DNA from: Oehlia diaphana | Taxonomy: Eukaryota; Glomeromycota; Glomeromycetes; Glomerales; Glomeraceae | NCBI GenBank assembly: GCA_003833135.1 | Contig: QZLH01000637.1 | Span: 1-20,935, forward strand | Direction of reading: 5' to 3' | Length of the DNA: 20,935 nt | Part shown: positions 1-9,421 of the stretch, in pieces | Position numbering within the stretch: position 1 is the stretch's first letter | How the letters are laid out: every line of letters starts with the position of its first letter | Notes under the pieces: model-generated | Database searches by the model: none | What the model was told of the DNA's origin: nothing | Seen by the model: the letters and a program-made list of their open reading frames with translations, nothing else | Translations under genes and position numbers: made by a program

Positions 1-626
1 TTAAGCACTTTGGTCAAATAAAACTGGCCTTTATTGATTAAGCAAAGTTGTTTAATGGGTATGGAACTACTTAGATATGAATTTTCACCAAGCTAGCTTA
101 GATGTTTGTGAAGTTATATTTATTTTTTGTAATGGAATTTACTGTGCGCGTATGTATTTTTTTATTTTATAACACACTTTAGTTAAACTAACCGGCTTTT
201 GTCAATATATAAAATTGTTCAGTAGGTCTACTGAATACTAAATTTTGTCAATTAACTTGAATATTTATGAATGAATAAAAGTATTTCTTGGTTTTTTATA
301 AAAATTTTTATTTTTTATTAAATTTAATAAAATACATATTAAATATTTTATTTTAATTTGTAATGTAATGTAATATTAAAATATTAAAAATATTAAAGAT
401 ATTGAAATTTTTATTTTTTTTTTATTAAATATGAAATTAAAATATTTTTGAAGTTTTGCATTTTTTTCGCGTGAACAAAAAATATTTCTAAGGCAAATGT
501 TACACAAAAATCATCCAATAAATTTTATGGCTGATAATTTCAATTTTAAACCAATCATATTTAAGGAAAAGGGGGGTACAAGATAAGGATCCCCATTTAT
601 AAAATGTCAAGTCACATGATCGAACC

Positions 627-733
627 CGGCTTTAGATTTACCCCAGTAACGCCACAAAAAATTTACACCCCACGTGATTTTTGGCCGGCATTACTGGGGA
701 AGATCGGCTTTAGACGACCCCCATTTTTGGGGG
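627..733. repeat. Compound direct and inverted repeat, possible MITE remnant or promoter element
   Basis: The 10-mer CGGCTTTAGA occurs at 627-636 and again at 705-714 as a direct repeat. Between them lies an imperfect inverted repeat: ACCCCAGTAACGCC at 640-653 faces GGCATTACTGGGGA at 687-700, with 12 of 14 positions pairing across a 33-nt spacer that carries a CACGTG box. Immediately downstream is a small hairpin with five C (718-722) and five G (729-733) around ATTTTT. The order and composition differ sharply from the surrounding AT-rich DNA. It could be a miniature transposable element remnant or a structured promoter element. No target-site duplication was recognised. Confidence 0.5.
671..676. 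promoter_or_regulatory. CACGTG E-box upstream of the CENP-L-like gene
   Basis: A palindromic CACGTG followed by ATTT lies 145 bp upstream of the ATG at 816, inside the spacer of the compound repeat. CACGTG is the classical binding core of bHLH factors such as yeast Cbf1. Binding here is inferred from the motif alone. Confidence 0.4.
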
Positions 734-761
734 CATTTAGAGGAAATCATTTGTATTGAAG

Positions 762-769
762 TCACGTGA
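762..769. promoter_or_regulatory. TCACGTGA palindrome upstream of the CENP-L-like gene
   Basis: A perfect 8-bp palindrome, TCACGTGA, centred about 50 bp upstream of the ATG at 816. It is the second such box in this promoter; the same core recurs before the CLASP gene (2386) and before PRP8 (20237). Its spacing suits a promoter element, but no factor is shown to bind. Confidence 0.4.
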
Positions 770-815
770 TTATTCAGACGCGTCTAAAATTGCGATTAAT
801 TCACTTTTTAGCGGT

Positions 816-2374
816 ATGGCGATGTCGAAAAGAAAGGATGACCAAAAGAAGCGAAAGAGAAGTGTCAGGAGCGACGATATGGAAGAAGGCCAAAGAGAAA
901 TTACTGCCGAATTGGACTCTGGTAAATTTATCTTTAAATGTTCATATGATTTAAGCGAATTTATTACGATCCCGAATTACTTTTTTTCTTTACTTCACAG
1001 ATATTTTTATAAATAAAACATTTTTATTATATCGATGTACACCTTTTTACAAATTCGAGCACATTAAATTTACTCAATATGGAAAAGAATTACACAACTT
1101 CATCACTGGTCAAATGTTGAATAGAATTCCATTGGTTTGCGATAATGGAGAGGAGAATGATTTCATATCGGAAGGGAAAGTTGTAGAATTGTTCATATCA
1201 AAGATAAAATTATCTAATTGGAACGGTATGATAATATGAAAAAAAAAGAGTTTTATGGTAATGGTTTTTAAATCGTTGTGTTTTCTCTAGGTACAAATGG
1301 TATGCCAATTAGAGTTGAGATAAAGTTCAAACCGAAAGGTATAGCTCATTAATTTAATTCATATTTAATTTACGCGTTTATTGAACGAATGCTTTACAAT
1401 AATTAATAAGGACCAGCAAAGGAACAGATATTTCATTTAATATTCTTACCAAGTATTGTTAGTCGTGATTTTGCGCCTGAAAATTGTTTGTATTCTTAAT
1501 TTTTTTCTTTTTTTTGAGTTACAATTTATTTAAATATAATCTCATTTATTATATTTAGCGCCGTTTAATCATTATCCTGTTATTCTTATAAAAGCTCCTC
1601 AAAGACTCGCAAACATTGCAATCGAATGGTTTGAAACTCGATTTGATTGCAGGATATGCAGATATCGCCTAGAATCGTCTCATCTAAAAAAATTCGTAGA
1701 AGAGTTGGCAAACATAAGTTTTACTTGTGATGATTTCATTCAAAGCACGTTTAATTTTTTGATTTATTAAATTATTTCTTACTTTGAATAACGAACTAAA
1801 ATTTGTATTGCTTTGTATATATAAATATTGTTATTGAATTCACAATTAGCAAAGCCATTTGAGCTCACGTTTACAATCCCAGATATTTCAGAAATCAAAA
1901 ATATAAAATTACGAATTTCTCTCGTTGATATCAAACGTCTTTACAATAGGTAACTTCACTTATTTCACTCCGAATTTATTATTCAATTATTTCAATAATT
2001 TCTGATTTGCTTTCAAAATAGGTCAAAAGAGCAATCTGATTCACAACGTAAGCAATTTTTTAGTATCAGACTTATTATAAAGTAACTTCTAATAATACGT
2101 ATTGATTGTAGAATCAGGTATTGCGGAAAGAATTGATGAGCATTTCTTTGAATGTTTACGAATTAAGCTTTCTTCGTTGATACTTTCTAAGATTAGTAAT
2201 CATGCGGCATTGGTTGCTGGCGAGGGGAAATTGCAGGTAACTTTCATCTGTCTCACTTTTGTCAACATTGAATATATATTTATTTGTGAATTTATGATCT
2301 AGATATTCGCAGGACTATTATCCCCTACGTTTACTGTATCACTTTTAAATCAGCTGGTCATGTTTACACGATAA
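816..2374 (+). CDS. CENP-L / Fta1-like inner-kinetochore protein, 9 exons
   Basis: Exons: 816-921, 1001-1225, 1291-1338, 1411-1485, 1559-1726, 1850-1949, 2022-2047, 2112-2236, 2303-2374. They join in frame to 314 residues, close to the ~340 of vertebrate CENP-L. Recognition rests on spaced family motifs: an N-terminal YRCTPFYKF followed by YGKELHNFI, a central AIEWFETRFDCRI block (the W-F-x-x-x-FDC signature), a PFELTFTIPD strand, and a C-terminal helix plus GLLSP end. CENP-L (Fta1 in fission yeast, Iml3 in budding yeast) pairs with CENP-N in the constitutive centromere-associated network. The first ~25 residues are very basic (KRKDDQKKRKR) and could act as a nuclear localisation signal. ATG 816 is the first in frame; 822 is a second candidate. 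The exon 5 donor is uncertain: 1717 and 1726 both keep the frame. Exon 7 is only 26 nt. Confidence 0.82.
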
Positions 2375-2628
2375 TTTTGATGAGCCACGTGATTTACGTT
2401 TCATATTGTAAATTTAGGCGGCATTAAACATAGTAAATTTTATTATCCCGAAAAGGTTATGTCGTACTCATGTATTCCATGTATTCCATGTATTCATAGC
2501 CAATAGATTATCGTGTTTTATTGTAAACATAAACAGTTGTAACACCTCGTACAATAAAAAAAGTTACAAGTTTCATTTCGAGACAGTCAAATTAGTATTT
2601 TAACTTTTCTCGCTCTTTTCATAATAAA
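2375..2628. promoter_or_regulatory. Short tandem intergenic region with CACGTG box (2386-2391) and tandem 9-mer
   Basis: These 254 bp must hold both the 3' end of the CENP-L-like gene and the promoter of the CLASP-like gene. CACGTG followed by ATTT sits at 2386-2391, only 12 bp past the stop codon and 243 bp before the next ATG. Three perfect tandem copies of CATGTATTC occupy 2469-2495. AATAAA at 2553-2558 could be the poly(A) signal of the upstream gene, which would leave about 70 bp for the downstream transcription start. Which gene each element serves is inference. Confidence 0.45.
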
Positions 2629-5032
2629 ATGTCGGGAGTTCCAACAGAAATAAAAGTATGAATATATGAATATATAAAAAATTTATTCTATTCTATTCTA
2701 TTCTATTCTATTTGTTTTATTTTATTTTTCTGTATTTAAAATATTGCTTCACAGGTTGAAAGCGCTTCTCAACTAGATAATGAGATAAAGCAAATTGTTG
2801 AAAGATTTCAAGAAAAAGAAACAGAACATACATGGTCAGGTTTCGATGATTCTTTAACCCGTTTGATTGCTATAACTCGAGGCAGTGCTGTTCTTTATGA
2901 AAAAAATTACATATTAGGAATCAAATCTTTGAGACAGCCAATAATAAATTCGGTAAATAAAAGATAAGAAAATAATCATTTAAATTAAGTTCAATAACGT
3001 TTATTTGTATTAAATAATAGATATTGACAGAGAGAACAAAACTTTCTGGAACTGCGACAGAATTAATAGAAGAAATGGCTAAAGCACTTGGATTAAAGTT
3101 TGATGCATTGTCGGAAATTTTTGTACCATCAATTATTAAGTTATGTACGCGTACAAAAAAAACTTCTCTTATTCGAGCTCAAAAATGCATGAATACGATT
3201 ATTCGAATATGCCACCTTCCAAATCTTATCCCAAAATTTAAGGAAGCATTGCAACACCAGAGTAAATCCTTGAGGAATTGTGCAGCTGAATGGATGCGAA
3301 TGAGTTTGGAAGCGAATGAAGTTGGAGATTTGAATTATTATATTTCTGATATTGAATGGGCTATTCGCCAATGTGCGTCTGACTCATCATCAGAGGTTAG
3401 AAATATTTCAAAACAAATCTTCGAAATTTATAAATCCAAATTTGATCTTAGATTAGAAAAGTAAGTTTACATTTTATGTTTTTGTTCAAGTTCATGTTAG
3501 GTTAATTTTATTAACTTTATTTGGCTTATTTTTTTTTTAAATAAGTTTCGTTGCGACTGTAAAAAAAGATCCTGACGTGTTAAAAATTTTGGGCATTAAG
3601 GATAAATCAGCTAAAGTAAACAATTTAGCAATAATGAAAGCACAAAGTCGTAAAATTAATAACGTTCGAGATATGCAAAACGATGTTATTATCTTCGCTA
3701 ATGATGAAGATAAATTGCAGATTAATAACAAGAATGAAGACAAAGAGCAGATAGCCAAAGACAAAAAGCTTCCTTTAAATGATAATTCTTTGAACAACGA
3801 AGATACAACTGCGTTTACTATTCCTTTTGGTGAGCCACAGAATGCAGTTGGTGCTTTATCCACATCTACTGGGTTTGTTGCATTAAAACGTCCAAAGTTA
3901 ACATCAGCTCAACATAAGTCTCAACCCGTTATTACCACCACTGCTCAGAGAGTGCCAGCTAAGCCAACAAGGGCTCAGACGATTAATACATCATCATCAA
4001 TTAATCGTGATGCAGGCACTGGAACTGGTGAGTGTGATAGTAAACCCTCACAACAATAATTTCTTTATTTATACATCTTTATTCTGTAAAAACGCGGATA
4101 TTTTTATTTGCATACTTATAATACTACAAAAACTGCGTGGCATTAACAAAGGGGGCGCTCAACGCGTTCGAACTAGAGAGCGTGCAGCAACGGCTACCGA
4201 AGATAAAAATAAGGCTAGTCGTGTTCTAAATACAAACAAGATCATTAACACTAAACCATCGAGACCGCCTTATACACGTACAACGAATGAACCGGCTGCT
4301 AATCCTACAAAGAAAAAGACATCACATAAATTCAACATTAAATCAAAGGCGGCCCCTCTTATAAATAATAAAGCTCCTTTAAAAAAAACAAATTTAGCTC
4401 CAAATTCAGTATTTAAACCTTTGAAAGTGACAGCGACGTCAACTTCAATGATGAAAGGATTCTTAACCACCGCTAATCTATGTGTAACAATATCAACTGC
4501 AACTAAACAATCAAATAGTAACCAAATGGAAAATTCGGCTCTTACGAACATGCGCCTATTTGGTAGATCCAGGGAACATCAGCGTCAATGTTCACCTTAT
4601 CAAAAGCCTGCCATTAATTTTGTTACGAGGAAATTTGGAAGACCATTGCCAAATCGCGAAGAATTAACCGCAAAAGTGAATGCATTGGCTAATCATGCCA
4701 TTGAAGTAGTGATGAAACAAGTGGAGGCATCTTATAATTTGAATGTTGAGGTAACCTCAGAAGAGCAGATGATTGAGGATGATGTCATTGAAAATTCTAC
4801 TACATCAAGAGTAAGACCGCCAATTAAACAGCAACTACCAGCAACTCAAGACATCACACCACTCCCTGTTGAACCTTCTCCTCCCCTTTCGTTCGTTGAT
4901 CCTGTTAAATTCTTGGAAGATGTTCGAAAAATTGAGGTGAATGGATGTGATAAGGCGGATAAAGTTACAGGACCGGAAGTTGGTGATTTAATTGAAAAAA
5001 CCAAAGAATTAACAATAGAAGGTCAATTATAG
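2629..5032 (+). CDS. CLASP N-terminal (TOG) domain microtubule-associated protein, 5 exons
   Basis: Exons: 2629-2655, 2755-2952, 3021-3460, 3546-4027, 4152-5032, giving 675 residues in one frame. Residues ~25-245 form one CLASP_N/TOG domain. Its repeated helical pairs include TWSGFDDSLTRLIAITRG, KLSGTATELIEEMAKALG, EIFVPSIIKLCTRTKKT and SLRNCAAEWMRMSL, and end near RNISKQIFEIYKSKF. Such domains bind tubulin, and CLASP proteins (Stu1 in yeast) stabilise microtubules at kinetochores, the spindle and the cortex. Residues ~250-560 are low-complexity and rich in Ser, Thr, Lys, Asn and Pro, as expected of a basic microtubule-lattice-binding region. A more ordered stretch with FVTRKFGRPLPNREEL and an acidic C-terminus follow. 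One TOG domain and 675 residues make it much shorter than animal CLASPs (~1500) and S. cerevisiae Stu1. The gene lies head-to-tail with the kinetochore gene. Distinguishing a true CLASP orthologue from a lineage-specific paralogue needs a phylogeny. Confidence 0.82.
2685..2709 (+). repeat. (ATTCT)5 pentanucleotide microsatellite in CLASP-gene intron 1
   Basis: Five perfect copies of ATTCT lie inside intron 1 (2656-2754), followed by a partial sixth. The run is close to the acceptor-side pyrimidine tract and could vary in length between individuals or nuclei. Confidence 0.85.
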
Positions 5033-5769
5033 ATACTTATTGAATTTAGATAAATTTATAGATAATCGGTTGTGTCTTGCATTCTCTATAAAATTTATAC
5101 TTTGAAATAATTACTATTTACTGAATGAATATCCTAATGAACAGGCACAATGTATATTTTTAAAAATACAATAAAGTACATCCGTTTAGCTAATGTGGTT
5201 ATGTAAAATATTATTATTTTATCTTTTCAATAGCAAACATAAAATGCAAATCAACTTAGAAAAGTAAATAGGTGAAACTGAAGTGTTAACGGTAATATTA
5301 TTATAAGTTCACACAGCTTCACCGACGCATGATTTTTTAACTGCTAAAAAATAAGACTCTTTAAATTTAATAGTATATAATATATAAACTGAGATAAGCA
5401 GAGGCAAGAAACAATACAATATAACGCTTCGGCAATTATTATTATTTAATGATAATTAACATTTACATAAAAAAATTAGATTTTTAACCTAAGAAAAAAT
5501 TTTCTTTTTGAATATATGTATATACGAGAAATTAATAGATATCAAAAAAAACAAAATATACATTGGTTACTATTCCTATGATTAAAAACTTTCACAAAAC
5601 AAAAAGTAATATAATGAAAGTAAAACTAATCTTCGCAGTCATAAAAGTAAATCTGAATAAAAACCTCCATTAAATATGTAAAAATTTTTTCTCATAATTT
5701 AAATTATCCAAAAAAGTCCTTTTTAAAAAGATGACTTCAAAGAGTTTCCTAACGTTTTGTGATTTATTT
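5033..5769. other. Convergent 3' intergenic region between CLASP-like and TMEM33-like genes
   Basis: About 740 bp of AT-rich DNA between two stop codons that face each other. AATAAA at 5170-5175 is a plausible poly(A) signal for the CLASP-like gene, about 140 bp after its stop. No other coding, RNA or repeat signal stands out; short stop-free stretches here show no recognisable protein pattern. Confidence 0.5.
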
Positions 5770-7079
5770 TTAACCCCGTCTGGAGTTATGAGGATTTCTA
5801 CGACCCATCCAAATTATTGCATTTTTCGCATGTTGATATGCTTTCGACACAGGGGGTGGAATGCTTGGGCTTGCTGAAGGAGGCAACAGCCGCTCATCCA
5901 GAAATCGTGCAACAGCAGCAAATACTTGTTGGGTGTAAGTATTCATAAGATATCTCATGCGGAGGAAGAAACAATAAAGGAGTAATGTAATAAATCTAAG
6001 TTGTAGGCTAATAAACGTAATTTAGAGAATGAAAAGAATGGGTGTTAAAACGTTGCGAAAGTTCGATTACAAAATCTTTAACAGAAGTAAAATTAAATAA
6101 AACGTACGTTACTATATTAAACAACAGAAATAATGTGATAACTACAACTTCGACGAAACTAACCATATTCATGGCTGGTTCATAATTCTTGTGTACCCAA
6201 ATTTGAATAAATTTTGAAGCGTTGTTAGCTCTTGTTTGTGTCCCTGAAGAAGAACCAGAAGAAGAATGTGCTGGCGCGGGGGAAAATGCTTGAAGAATAT
6301 TTGCTCGTAAATATGTAATGAAATGGAACAATGAAAATGTTGCGTATGGGATAAGAGTAACTTTGGGCATAAAATTAAATGATGTTAGATAAAAGTAGAC
6401 ATAATTAAGAAAACATTAAATCATTCCACATACCAAAAACAGGCGTACTCATGAACCACATTAATGCCAACGTAAGATAGAATACATTTTCGTCTTTGTT
6501 GATCTTTTGGAAATATTCCCAGTTAAGCTGTGGTGACTAAAATTACATAAAATTTAGTATAAAAATCTATTCAACACTCGATGACCTCAATTTGTTTGAA
6601 CTACTGCTAATCTTATTCTATAACACAATAAGAACTGGATGATTTTCTTAGATTTCCTGATCTAATGTATTTTGTATTTTTCAATTAATTTTATTTTTTT
6701 TTTAATTTGAATACTAAATTACTCATTAAAAGTCTTGCTCTTTTTCAAGTTTAAATTATATAATAAAGACTCAATTTGTAAAAATCAACTCACGCCAAAC
6801 GATTTATAAACGACAACACCATAACTCAACATAGCTCCCAAATACGCTGTATAGTAATAATTTATTCCCTCAGGCCAACTAAGGGTAATCCAGTACCAAA
6901 AATAAATAGTTGTGCAAAAGAGGACAATACAATGTCCACACCACCAGGTGAATTGAGGGTGCTATATAAAACATAATGCGACGTAAGTCATATATATAAG
7001 ATTAAAAGAAATCGCGTAAAAAAAATACAGATACCTTAACGAGTATCCAAAGTCGGTTTGCGAGAGGTTGTTGTGCCAT
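5770..7079 (-). CDS. TMEM33 / Pom33 / Tts1 family ER and nuclear-envelope membrane protein, 5 exons
   Basis: Minus-strand exons: 7079-7035, 6961-6794, 6536-6434, 6360-6108, 5995-5770, joining in frame to 264 residues, the usual size of this family. The protein opens MAQQPLANRLWILVKHPQF and has several hydrophobic segments: TWWCGHCIVLFCTTIYFWYW, then YTAYLGAMLSYGVVVY, then a segment ending in VTLIPYATFSLFHFITYLR, and finally a long one ending in LLLYCFFLRMRYL. The TLIPYA-SLFH and FLRMRYL motifs are typical of TMEM33/Pom33. Members shape ER tubules and the nuclear envelope, and yeast Pom33 supports nuclear-pore distribution through a C-terminal amphipathic helix. Here the C-terminal AYQHAKNAIIWMGRR could play that part. 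The ATG near 6370 is not the start: the acceptor at 6361-6362 places VTLIPYA in frame after TPVF. Intron 2 is 257 nt, unusually long for this window. Confidence 0.88.
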
Positions 7080-7798
7080 CCCAAGTTCTGTTATAATCTC
7101 TATAAAATATTAAACTCGTCTTTAATCTTTCTTAATATAAAAAGATATGTTGTTAGGTTTAGAAATAAGAAAAATATGGGGAAATTAAGAAAAATCACAG
7201 CACCAGATTTGGTGAGATCGTTGAAAAATCTTTTAAGACGTCACCTATCATTTTTGGTTGTTGTCCCACCAACTAAAATAGATTGTTTAATTTGTCGATA
7301 CTTTTTATCATCTTTGTATCACTTTCCTTGACACTTTGTATCATAAAAACAAAAAAGAAGAATGGTTTCATTTCATAAAATACCAATATTTTATTAATTT
7401 CACAACATTTAAAAATTTTGTCGTCAAAATGACTTATGATTTTTGACTCTCTGCCCAAGAGGTACGCCCATGATCTATTACTTTTGGGTATAGTGAAATG
7501 TTAGCCACATCGTCTCACTTTTAAGGAGTGGATAACTGCGGATATTGACCAAATTTACAAATTCGGGCCATTTATTAATTACCCCTTAACATACCGCAGT
7601 TTTACTTTGTCCAATCAAAAGTGATCATAAAGTATAGGACAAGTGTAAGTAAATCCCATTGTTTTTTGCATTACCCTTTGAAGTTATATATTGAAACGCT
7701 GAATATCTTAAAAAACATTCATTCACTTTTCACCTTGTTCGATTTTTTCTTTTTTTTTACCTTTTCTTACCATTATTACACCATAACCTTTTAAAATT
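7080..7798. promoter_or_regulatory. Divergent intergenic region shared by the TMEM33-like and unknown genes
   Basis: About 720 bp separate two start codons pointing away from each other, so both promoters must lie here. A perfect 8-bp inverted repeat, AACTGCGG at 7533-7540 and CCGCAGTT at 7593-7600, is the clearest structured element. TTAAGG (about 7521) and CCTTAA (about 7584) form a second pair that crosses rather than nests with it. A pyrimidine-rich stretch (about 7738-7790) leads into the start at 7799. Open frames in this interval (for example near 7068-7331) have no protein-like pattern and are not called. Confidence 0.45.
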
Positions 7799-8656
7799 AT
7801 GGCTGGTGCTCAAGATGACAACAGACAGCAGTATGAAATCTTATGTTTGATCTGTTTTTTGCGATTTTTACGATTATTGATCAATTGTTTATTTATAGTT
7901 TCAAAAAACAAAACAGACAAGATTACAATGCCAATGCCAAACGAAAGAATTCTTTCGGTAAGAGTGAAAATCCCATGTTTTTAAACTTTGTTTGACGTTT
8001 TTTTGTTAATATATTCTCCATACTTCTAAAATCAAATAGCGGGAAACAATAAAAACGTTCACAATAACACTTTACCACCAGCTTCAGGTACGGTGACTAC
8101 TTCTCCGACTACCCCAACTTCAACTTCCTCCAATCATACATCGTTTGCTGGTTCTGGTCCAGCTTTACCTAGTATGAAATCAGCCCCGGATCATGTTCCT
8201 GTTAATAATTTTAACGCTCAGGAAGTTTCAAATTATTTAAATAACAGTAAGTAGTGAAAATACGATTTATTTATTGGTTGAATTATTAATTTTTTAAATC
8301 GCGATTTTTTAGCCTGGAAAGAAAACTTTGATCGGGTTCACGATAACAATCTTCCCGAAGCAGGTAATTACTAGTAAGAAAAAAAAATCATTTATTTAAT
8401 TACTTACATGAACGTATATTGTTAGAAAAACCAGAGTTATATAGATCCGAAAAGGCCTGGGGAGGTGGACATGTCTGGGGACAAAAAGGTTATTAATGGT
8501 TCATATTTTCCAATGTTAAGCAGAATCATAATATATATAAATTTATTAATTTCGTTTATAGGACATTTAATGGCGAATGGCAAAGATTTCTTTGCTGAAT
8601 TGAGAAAAACTTCACCCGCTCAAGCCTCAAATGCTCAGCCGGCGACAGCCAAGTAA
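7799..8656 (+). CDS. Unrecognised 168-residue protein with Ser/Thr/Pro-rich middle and Trp/Gly-rich C-terminal motif, 6 exons
   Basis: Exons: 7799-7830, 7899-7957, 8040-8246, 8313-8363, 8426-8488, 8562-8656. Five introns of 63-82 nt keep one frame to a TAA stop, and that consistency is the main evidence for a gene. I do not recognise the family. Residues ~1-30 are basic and polar (rich in Gln, Asn, Lys, Arg). Residues ~40-70 are Ser/Thr/Pro-rich and look disordered. The last ~70 residues look structured: NTWKENFDRVHDNNLP, then RSEKAWGGGHVWGQKG, then HLMANGKDFFAELRK, and a short Ala/Gln-rich tail. No signal peptide, membrane segment or catalytic motif is visible. The ordered tail may be a short docking motif of an otherwise disordered adaptor, but that is a guess. 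It is divergent from TMEM33 and tandem with ROGDI. Confidence 0.75.
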
Positions 8657-9421
8657 AATAAACAAAATAATTAAAATGCATTCCATAATTTTTATTAGTT
8701 CATATTTTGTAATATAACTTATTTGTACCAAAGTATTAAAAGGACGTCTAACCAAAGACGAACGAAATTTTTTGGTAAAAACAATCGGAACAATGGCATG
8801 TTGTAAGTTATGAAAGCTAGATTGGATTGATTCCCTCTCTCGATTCTCTTATTTTATTAACCGCCACGGTTTGTCAATAAAACCGTGTTGAACGAAATTA
8901 TTATTTATTATTATTTTATTTTTTTGTTATTTAATATTTTTATTGCATTTATTGTTTATTTGTTTTATGTTTGAAATAATAGAAGCTCCCAAAATTAAAT
9001 GATAATGGATAAAATGATTAAAACATATTTGATCTGCCAGTGTAATACGCGATTTTCTGAATAAAGACATTCACGAAGGTTTGTTATTTCGAGATATTAG
9101 TGAATTTTGTTCCATGCGAATGGAAATTAGAAATAATAAATATGATCAAATAGCACTAATTCATTAGCGCTATTGTTTTTTTTTATTTTAGAGCGCACCT
9201 AAAATTTTATTAAATTATAATTTTTTTATGTTGAAAAAAATAAATAATTGATAATTGGATCATTAAATACATATATATAATTGAGAAGTTTAATTATCTA
9301 ATTATGACTGTTAAATAAATAAACGAGTAATTGAACTGTAATAAATTCAAAGTTACACAATTTAGTCGCGTGTACTATGTGTACTATAAATAATTTTTAT
9401 TCATAAAATTTTTAGTTAAAA
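8657..9421. other. Intergenic region between the unknown gene and the ROGDI-like gene
   Basis: About 765 bp of AT-rich DNA with no supported gene. An AATAAA (8657-8662) directly after the stop could serve as poly(A) signal. Two small hairpins are visible: CGTCT/AGACG at 8745-8760, and the stronger CACGGTTT/AAACCGTG at 8865-8887. A direct duplication of GTGTACTAT (9370-9387) lies about 35 bp before the ROGDI start. The remainder looks like neutral AT-rich spacer plus promoter. Confidence 0.5.
8865..8887. repeat. 8-bp perfect hairpin CACGGTTT / AAACCGTG
   Basis: Arms at 8865-8872 and 8880-8887 pair perfectly around a 7-nt loop (GTCAATA). It lies about 210 bp after the stop of the unknown gene. 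It is one of few GC-containing structured elements in this AT-rich interval, so it may be a transcript 3'-end structure or a remnant of a mobile-element end. Confidence 0.5.

Larger units (their letters stand above)
1..815. other. AT-rich intergenic region upstream of the CENP-L-like gene
   Basis: No gene is supported here. The first ~550 bases are very AT-rich, with short tandem units such as three near copies of TAATG (361-374) and repeats of ATATTAAAA (about 372-400). AATAAA hexamers at 17-22 and 274-279 could be poly(A) signals of a + strand gene ending left of the window, but no coding end is visible. From about 570 the composition changes to G/C runs, with the repeat cluster and CACGTG boxes listed separately. 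The frame of the first gene stays open upstream to about 756, but only through a TTG codon, so the first ATG (816) is taken as its start. Confidence 0.6.

Noticed and set aside
756..815. Upstream extension of the first gene from TTG at 756
   Set aside because: TTG is not a normal nuclear start in a eukaryote, and the stretch overlaps the CACGTG promoter box. The ATG at 816 is preferred.
3537..3863. Minus-strand 108-residue frame antisense to the CLASP-like gene
   Set aside because: It is Ser/Leu-rich because it mirrors a Lys/Asn/Asp-rich coding strand. There is no splice or homology support.
6008..6370. Open frame starting MPKVTLIP taken as a separate small protein or as the TMEM33 start
   Set aside because: The acceptor AG at 6361-6362 joins this frame to the upstream exon ending TPVF, and the combined protein matches TMEM33/Pom33 in order and length. 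The Met-Pro-Lys is intronic.
7068..7331. Plus-strand 87-residue frame over the TMEM33 promoter
   Set aside because: It begins inside TMEM33 exon 1 on the opposite strand and has no recognisable motif or intron structure.
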